Assembly (NCBI GenBank): GCA_027619145.1
Contig: JAQCGA010000020.1
Location: 1-16,321 of the forward strand
Reading direction: 5' to 3'
Length of the DNA stretch: 16,321 bases
DNA from: a bacterium
GTDB taxonomy: Bacteria > Latescibacterota > UBA2968 > GCA-2709665
Part shown: piece after piece, positions 12,748 through 16,321 of the stretch
How positions within the stretch are numbered: position 1 is the stretch's first letter
Layout of the letters: each line of letters begins with the position of its first letter
Position numbers and translations under genes: made by a program
The notes under the pieces: model-generated
What the model saw: the letters and a program-made list of their open reading frames with translations, nothing else
Databases searched by the model: none
Told to the model about the DNA's origin: nothing

Positions 12748-14982
12748 ATGGACGCAACCGTGCCTGAGAGTACGGAACCATCTGTTCAGGATCTGAAAGC
12801 CGTTGCCCTGGTGGGAAATCCCAATACCGGTAAGACCACGCTTTTCAACGGTCTTACCGGTCTTTTTCAAAGGGTGGGAAATTACCCGGGTGTGACGGTG
12901 GAACGCAAGATGGGCCGGATGCGCTTGAGCAATGGTGCCAGCGTGGACCTGGTGGACCTGCCCGGTACGTATAGTCTGGCGGCTCACTCCCCGGACGAGA
13001 TGATTGTTGCCGATGTGCTGTTGGGCCAGCAGGAAGGCGAAAAGCCCATTGGTGCCGTGGTCGCAATTGTGGACGCCAGCAATCTTCAACGCCATCTGTA
13101 CCTGGTTTCGCAGGTGGTTGAACTGGGGTTGCCCACAGTGATTGCGCTGAATATGACAGATATTGCCGAGGCCCGTGGAATCCAGGTGGATGTGGAACGG
13201 CTTTCTGCGCAAATTGGGCTTCCGGTTGTGCCTGTGTGCGCCAGCCGAAAGCAAGGGTTGGACGCGTTACGGGAAGCGCTGGCACGCGCGGTGGATGCAG
13301 ACGCGCCTGCCCAGGTCAGGTCGATTCCCCAGTTCCCGGAGCCGTTATCTGCTGCGGTACAGGATGTGGCGCGAAAAGTCCAGGCTCACAGCGGCCGGTC
13401 TGAAAAAGCCGCAGAGCTTGAGGCATTTCGTGCGGTGATAGACGAAGGTGGGTATGCTGAGCAGCGCTTGATCACCGAACTGGGGGAAAGTTTCGCTTCG
13501 TATTTACAGGAGGCGCGGTCTCGGTTCCCACAGGATGGTTCGCTGCGCACCGTAGAGTCCGATGCCCGGTATGCGTGGGTGCGGGAAGTTGTTCTGGGGT
13601 GTGTGACCCGACCAGATCAGTTGCAGACAACGCCTTCGGACCGCATAGACCGGGTGCTCACGCACAAGGTTTTTGGTACTCTCATTTTTGTGGCGATTAT
13701 GGGGCTGGTATTTCAGGCCATTTATACCTGGTCTGGCCCGCTGATGGATTGGATTGATGGGGTGTTCGGTTGGCTGGGCAACTGGGCCGGGGCGGCTATG
13801 CCGGAAGGTGCATTGCGCAGTCTGGTGGTGGATGGCGTGATTGCCGGCGCAGGTGGCGTGGTTATTTTCTTGCCACAGATTGCCATTCTGTTCCTGTTTA
13901 TTTCGATTCTGGAAGACTGCGGGTACATGGCCCGCGCCGCCTTTTTGATGGACAGCCTTCTAACGCGTTGTGGCTTGTCTGGAAAGTCGTTCATTCCCAT
14001 GCTTTCCAGCTTTGCGTGTGCCGTGCCTGGCATTATGGCCACGCGCACGATTGAAGATCGCAGAGACCGGTTTACCACCATCCTGGTGGCTCCGCTGATG
14101 AGTTGCTCCGCCCGGCTTCCTGTGTACACAATTTTTATTGGGGCATTCATCCCGGAAACCAGGTTGCTGGGTGGGTGGGTCGGATTGCAGGGGTTTACGT
14201 TGCTGGGGATGTATGCGCTGGGCATTTTCGTCGCTATTCCCGTGGCCTGGGTGTTAAAGAAGACTTTGTTTCGGAGTGAGCCCGCGCCGTTTATTCTGGA
14301 GTTTCCCTCCTACAAACTGCCAGATTTTCGCACGGTGGGCTTACGGGTTTATTTGAGTTCCTGGGCATTCATAGAGCGGGCAGGAACCATTATTCTTGCG
14401 GCAACCGTTGTGATGTGGGCGTTGGCTTATTTCCCACGGCCCAGTGAAACAATTGCCCGGTACGATGCACAGGAGCAGGAGATTCGTGAAATGGTGAGTG
14501 GTGAGGTGCTGGAAGGCCAACTTGCCGAAATGGAGGCGCAAAAGGCTTCAGAGTTGATGGAGGCGAGTTTCCTGGCTCGTGCGGGCCACTGGATCGAGCC
14601 GGCGGTTCGCCCGTTGGGATGGGATTGGCGCATTGGGATGGCCACGATTGCATCTTTTCCAGCGCGCGAGGTGATTGTGGCTACTCTGGGCACTATTTTT
14701 AGTCTGGATGGCGATGCCGATGAATCGTCTGGAGGCCTGCGCGAGGCACTTCGGTCAGCAACCTGGCCAGATGGACGGCCATTGTTCAATGTTCCCGTTG
14801 CGTTATCGGTCATGGTGTTTTTTGCCTTGTGCGCCCAGTGCGTTTCTACGCTGGCGGTCATTCGACGAGAAATGGGAAGCTGGTGGTGGGCGTTGTTCAC
14901 ATTTTCTTATATGACGGGATTGGCATATCTGGGGGCTTTTGTGATCTATCAGGCAGGTATGGCACTCGGCTGGGGGGGCTGA
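12748..14982 (+). CDS. feoB: FeoB ferrous-iron transporter
   Basis: A 744-residue inner-membrane Fe2+ transporter with an N-terminal GTPase. G motifs: GNPNTGKTT (23-31), YPGVT (47-51), DLPG (70-73), NMTD (135-138) and CAS (165-167). A helical linker (about 195-285) leads to the membrane part. This has a first helix at 309-327 and the two inverted gate repeats with conserved cysteines: SFACAVPGIMATR with C424 and SCSARLPVY with C453. SFPAREVIVATLG lies at 636-648. A hydrophilic charged insert (about 565-610) separates late helices. The frame is open to a TTG at 12670, but ATG 12748 has GAGGAG (12733-12738) at 9 bases. All expected residues are present, so it should be functional. It is third in the operon. 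Confidence 0.97.
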   Translation: MDATVPESTEPSVQDLKAVALVGNPNTGKTTLFNGLTGLFQRVGNYPGVTVERKMGRMRLSNGASVDLVDLPGTYSLAAHSPDEMIVADVLLGQQEGEKPIGAVVAIVDASNLQRHLYLVSQVVELGLPTVIALNMTDIAEARGIQVDVERLSAQIGLPVVPVCASRKQGLDALREALARAVDADAPAQVRSIPQFPEPLSAAVQDVARKVQAHSGRSEKAAELEAFRAVIDEGGYAEQRLITELGESFASYLQEARSRFPQDGSLRTVESDARYAWVREVVLGCVTRPDQLQTTPSDRIDRVLTHKVFGTLIFVAIMGLVFQAIYTWSGPLMDWIDGVFGWLGNWAGAAMPEGALRSLVVDGVIAGAGGVVIFLPQIAILFLFISILEDCGYMARAAFLMDSLLTRCGLSGKSFIPMLSSFACAVPGIMATRTIEDRRDRFTTILVAPLMSCSARLPVYTIFIGAFIPETRLLGGWVGLQGFTLLGMYALGIFVAIPVAWVLKKTLFRSEPAPFILEFPSYKLPDFRTVGLRVYLSSWAFIERAGTIILAATVVMWALAYFPRPSETIARYDAQEQEIREMVSGEVLEGQLAEMEAQKASELMEASFLARAGHWIEPAVRPLGWDWRIGMATIASFPAREVIVATLGTIFSLDGDADESSGGLREALRSATWPDGRPLFNVPVALSVMVFFALCAQCVSTLAVIRREMGSWWWALFTFSYMTGLAYLGAFVIYQAGMALGWGG

Positions 14983-14985
14983 ACA

Positions 14986-15171
14986 ATGGATTGGCAATCC
15001 TATATTGCAATGGCAATTGCGCTGTGCTGCGCAGTGTGGGTAATTCGCGAATTCGCCCGGCCATTTCTATCTTCCCGAGGTGGAGGATGCCACGGGTGTG
15101 TGAAGGTAGGAAACGGTCAGCCCGGTTCCGGGGCTCACCAGGCGCGCGTACGGCCATTGTCAGATCTTTGA
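14986..15171 (+). CDS. FeoB-associated Cys-rich small membrane protein
   Basis: A 61-residue protein starting 3 bases after the feoB stop. One membrane helix (about residues 4-22, YIAMAIALCCAVWVI) is followed by a basic stretch and GGGCHGC (C35, C38). A helix then a CxxC-type motif directly after feoB is the pattern of the FeoB-associated Cys-rich proteins, which may handle Fe2+ leaving the transporter. The tail after residue 40 is polar and low in features, slightly longer than usual. ATG 14986 is the only reasonable start and is probably translated by coupling to feoB. The exact function of this family is not established. Confidence 0.82.
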   Translation: MDWQSYIAMAIALCCAVWVIREFARPFLSSRGGGCHGCVKVGNGQPGSGAHQARVRPLSDL

Positions 15172-15268
15172 CAAAGCACTTTTCGAAGAACTGAGCGACT
15201 GGACCGGACACTTTGGATAGAGTCACGTTTTCATAGGTGCAGGGTTCTATTTCTCTTAAAAAAAGTGC

Positions 15269-15297
15269 TTGCGCATGATGTCAAAAATGCGTAATCT
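15269..15297 (+). promoter_or_regulatory. promoter candidate for the exported 198-residue protein
   Basis: TTGCGC (15269-15274), a 17-base spacer and TAATCT (15292-15297) lie in an AT-rich stretch and predict a start near 15305, giving a leader of about 90 bases. The region 15172-15268 shows no gene and no clear feo terminator. Confidence 0.5.
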
Positions 15298-15396
15298 GTT
15301 TAATCGTTTTAGTCAGTGCAAGATGCAGGTCATCCAAAATTGGCAAGGCCAATGAAAGGATTGGCCAGTGGACCCAGAAATCAGGAGGAGGGTTTC

Positions 15397-15993
15397 GTGT
15401 TGCGTGCTCATGGGAAGGCTCACAGGGTTGGCATAACACAAGGCTTATGTTTTGGGATCTCGTTGCTGGCTCTGGTACTGTTGGCGCAGGTTGCCGATGC
15501 AGAAAAGAAAAAAATCGATAACGATACGCTGGACATCGTGAACCTGTTGAATAAGGACCGTGAATCCGCTTTTGTGAGCGGTGAGGGGATGCCGATTTCG
15601 GCCTACCAGGATCGGTGGACAGGGCTTGTGGCACGGCTGGATAGCCTGTATGTGGGCCACGAGGTGCGGTTGAATAAGTTTGGCTCGCACGTTCGGTTTC
15701 GCCAGGCTTTTACGGAGCTGATTTACCTGAATCTCCGCGTCCATACTAAGGTAGGACCGCTGTCGCCTGCACCGCAGGAAGTGGTTGCAAGGCACCCGTT
15801 CTTGCAGGAGCTGGTCATGGAAGGAAGCTGCTATACCGATGGAGGTCGGTACGAAAAGAAAATGTCCGATCTTCTGGCCGCGTATCCGGAGTTTCGTTTT
15901 GTGCTACGCGAGCATCTGGAAAAGTGGGATTCGGAAAGCCGGAAGGAATTTGAGAAGGCTTATCCGATGAAAGCGGCGAAAACGATGGAATAG
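15397..15993 (+). CDS. exported protein of unknown function
   Basis: A 198-residue protein with an N-terminal signal peptide: a basic start (LRAHGKAHR), a hydrophobic core GISLLALVLLAQV, and a cleavage-like VADA before EKKK near residue 35. The mature part is mixed alpha, charged and without a family I recognise. Notable segments are DIVNLLNKDRESAFVSGEG, SLYVGHEVRLNKFGSHVRFR, and a C-terminal half rich in Lys, Glu and aromatics (YEKKMSDLLAAYPEFRF). A single Cys occurs in the mature part. GTG 15397 is the start: AGGAGGAGG (15383-15391) lies 5 bases upstream and the signal peptide begins there. The frame is open back to 15316, but that part reads as non-coding. It has its own promoter and terminator, so it is probably monocistronic. 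Confidence 0.8.
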   Translation: MLRAHGKAHRVGITQGLCFGISLLALVLLAQVADAEKKKIDNDTLDIVNLLNKDRESAFVSGEGMPISAYQDRWTGLVARLDSLYVGHEVRLNKFGSHVRFRQAFTELIYLNLRVHTKVGPLSPAPQEVVARHPFLQELVMEGSCYTDGGRYEKKMSDLLAAYPEFRFVLREHLEKWDSESRKEFEKAYPMKAAKTME

Positions 15994-16016
15994 GTAGCAA
16001 GACCATAGCAGGGTAG

Positions 16017-16082
16017 AAGCCACTCTGCACTCCCAAACCACGAGTATTTTAACGTGGTGGGGCGTGCAGAGTGGCTTTTTTT
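16017..16082 (+). terminator. nested-hairpin intrinsic terminator
   Basis: A 14-bp perfect outer stem (16017-16030 with 16064-16077) encloses a second stem (ACCACG 16037-16042 with CGTGGT 16053-16058). A run of seven T follows (16076-16082). It closes the gene ending at 15993. Confidence 0.92.
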
Positions 16083-16136
16083 GTATGTAGAAGTACCCAA
16101 GCGGTGACCCATAAGACCATGTGCGCCAGAACGTGC

Positions 16137-16163
16137 TTGACATTGGTGTGTGAAAAATATAAT
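16137..16163 (+). promoter_or_regulatory. promoter candidate for the gene at the right edge
   Basis: Consensus TTGACA (16137-16142) and consensus TATAAT (16158-16163) are present with a short 15-base spacer. Alternatively TAATTT (16160-16165) is used with a 17-base spacer. The surrounding 16150-16220 is strongly AT-rich compared with the rest of the window. Confidence 0.55.
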
Positions 16164-16238
16164 TTAGCATAGACTAAAATATAGTTAATGATTTGAATAT
16201 TTATTTTTTATCTTATGTGTAAAAGGGGGAGGAAGGGC

Positions 16239-16321
16239 ATGTATCAATGCACTTTTTTTGATCTGAAGTGGCGTTTTATGAGATGTGCAGTTGTTTCTTT
16301 CGGTTTCTTGTTGAGCCTGGT
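16239..16321 (+). CDS. 5-prime end of a gene for a probable exported protein (cut by window edge)
   Basis: ATG 16239 is preceded at 6 bases by GGAGG (16228-16232, within a longer GGGGAGGAAGGG stretch). The frame is open to the window end, giving 27 complete codons. The start reads MYQCTFFDLKWRFMRC, then a hydrophobic run VVSFGFLLSLV, which looks like the beginning of a signal peptide or membrane anchor. ATG 16278 is an alternative start. The product cannot be named from this fragment. Confidence 0.6.
   Translation, partial: MYQCTFFDLKWRFMRCAVVSFGFLLSL

Noticed and set aside
15161..15182. Possible feo terminator (CTTTG/CAAAG hairpin)
   Set aside because: The stem is only about 5 bp, it overlaps the end of the Cys-rich gene, and no T-run follows.
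14897..15226. 109-codon minus-strand frame opposite the feoB end and the Cys-rich gene
   Set aside because: It lies mostly opposite supported genes, has no ribosome site and is Pro/Arg-rich in a shadow-like manner.
15904..16170. 88-codon minus-strand frame over the nested terminator
   Set aside because: It runs through a clear terminator hairpin and opposite the end of a supported gene.
1..16321. Search by eye for CRISPR arrays, insertion sequences, att sites, tRNA and rRNA genes
   Set aside because: No regularly spaced direct repeats, transposase motifs, terminal inverted repeats with target duplications, cloverleaf sequences or rRNA landmarks were seen.

Overview
The window is bacterial chromosome, densely coded on both strands, with moderate GC and good Shine-Dalgarno sites (mostly AGGAGG-like). 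The longest gene-free stretch is about 260 bases. I see no rRNA, tRNA, CRISPR array, transposase or phage gene. Several TIM-barrel sugar isomerases, a Gfo/Idh/MocA dehydrogenase, an SMP-30 lactonase, a ThuA protein and an altronate/galactarate-dehydratase-like protein in one neighbourhood recall genomes of uncultured carbohydrate-degrading phyla (Latescibacterota or Poribacteria type). That placement is inference and weakly held.

Layout. 71-856 (+) is a sugar phosphate isomerase/epimerase ending at a bidirectional terminator. 4957-938 (-) is a five-gene run: ThuA-like protein, SMP-30/gluconolactonase-like protein, SRAP peptidase (YedK/HMCES family), TIM-barrel amidohydrolase, and an exported protein with secretin-like features. 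A promoter precedes ThuA. Diverging from it, 5185-6522 (+) carries a small two-helix membrane protein and a Gfo/Idh/MocA oxidoreductase. 7581-6706 (-) is a second isomerase/epimerase with a complete Glu-Asp-His-Glu metal site, converging on a strong hairpin. 7771-8058 (+) encodes a 95-residue orphan whose predicted mRNA would start with a long stem-loop.

8753-8113 (-) is a VapBC-type toxin-antitoxin pair with repeats overlapping its promoter. 11551-8849 (-) is a 900-residue UxaA/GarD-family protein that looks internally duplicated, with signature motifs divided between the halves. Diverging from it, 11813-15171 (+) is a ferrous-iron uptake operon: DtxR-type repressor, FeoA, FeoB and a small CxxC membrane protein. 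A perfect 11-bp inverted repeat lies at the predicted transcription start. 15397-15993 (+) is an exported protein of unknown function with its own promoter and a nested-hairpin terminator. An AT-rich promoter region then leads into a gene cut off at the right edge (16239 onward).

How the genes may work together (inference): isomerases, oxidoreductase, lactonase, ThuA-like protein, amidohydrolase and UxaA-like dehydratase form a plausible set for converting sugars or sugar acids through keto, lactone and aldonate intermediates. The feo genes are a self-contained iron-regulated unit. The most unusual items are the duplicated UxaA-like protein, the Cys-rich tail of the DtxR-type repressor with its operator, and the hairpin leader of the 95-residue orphan.
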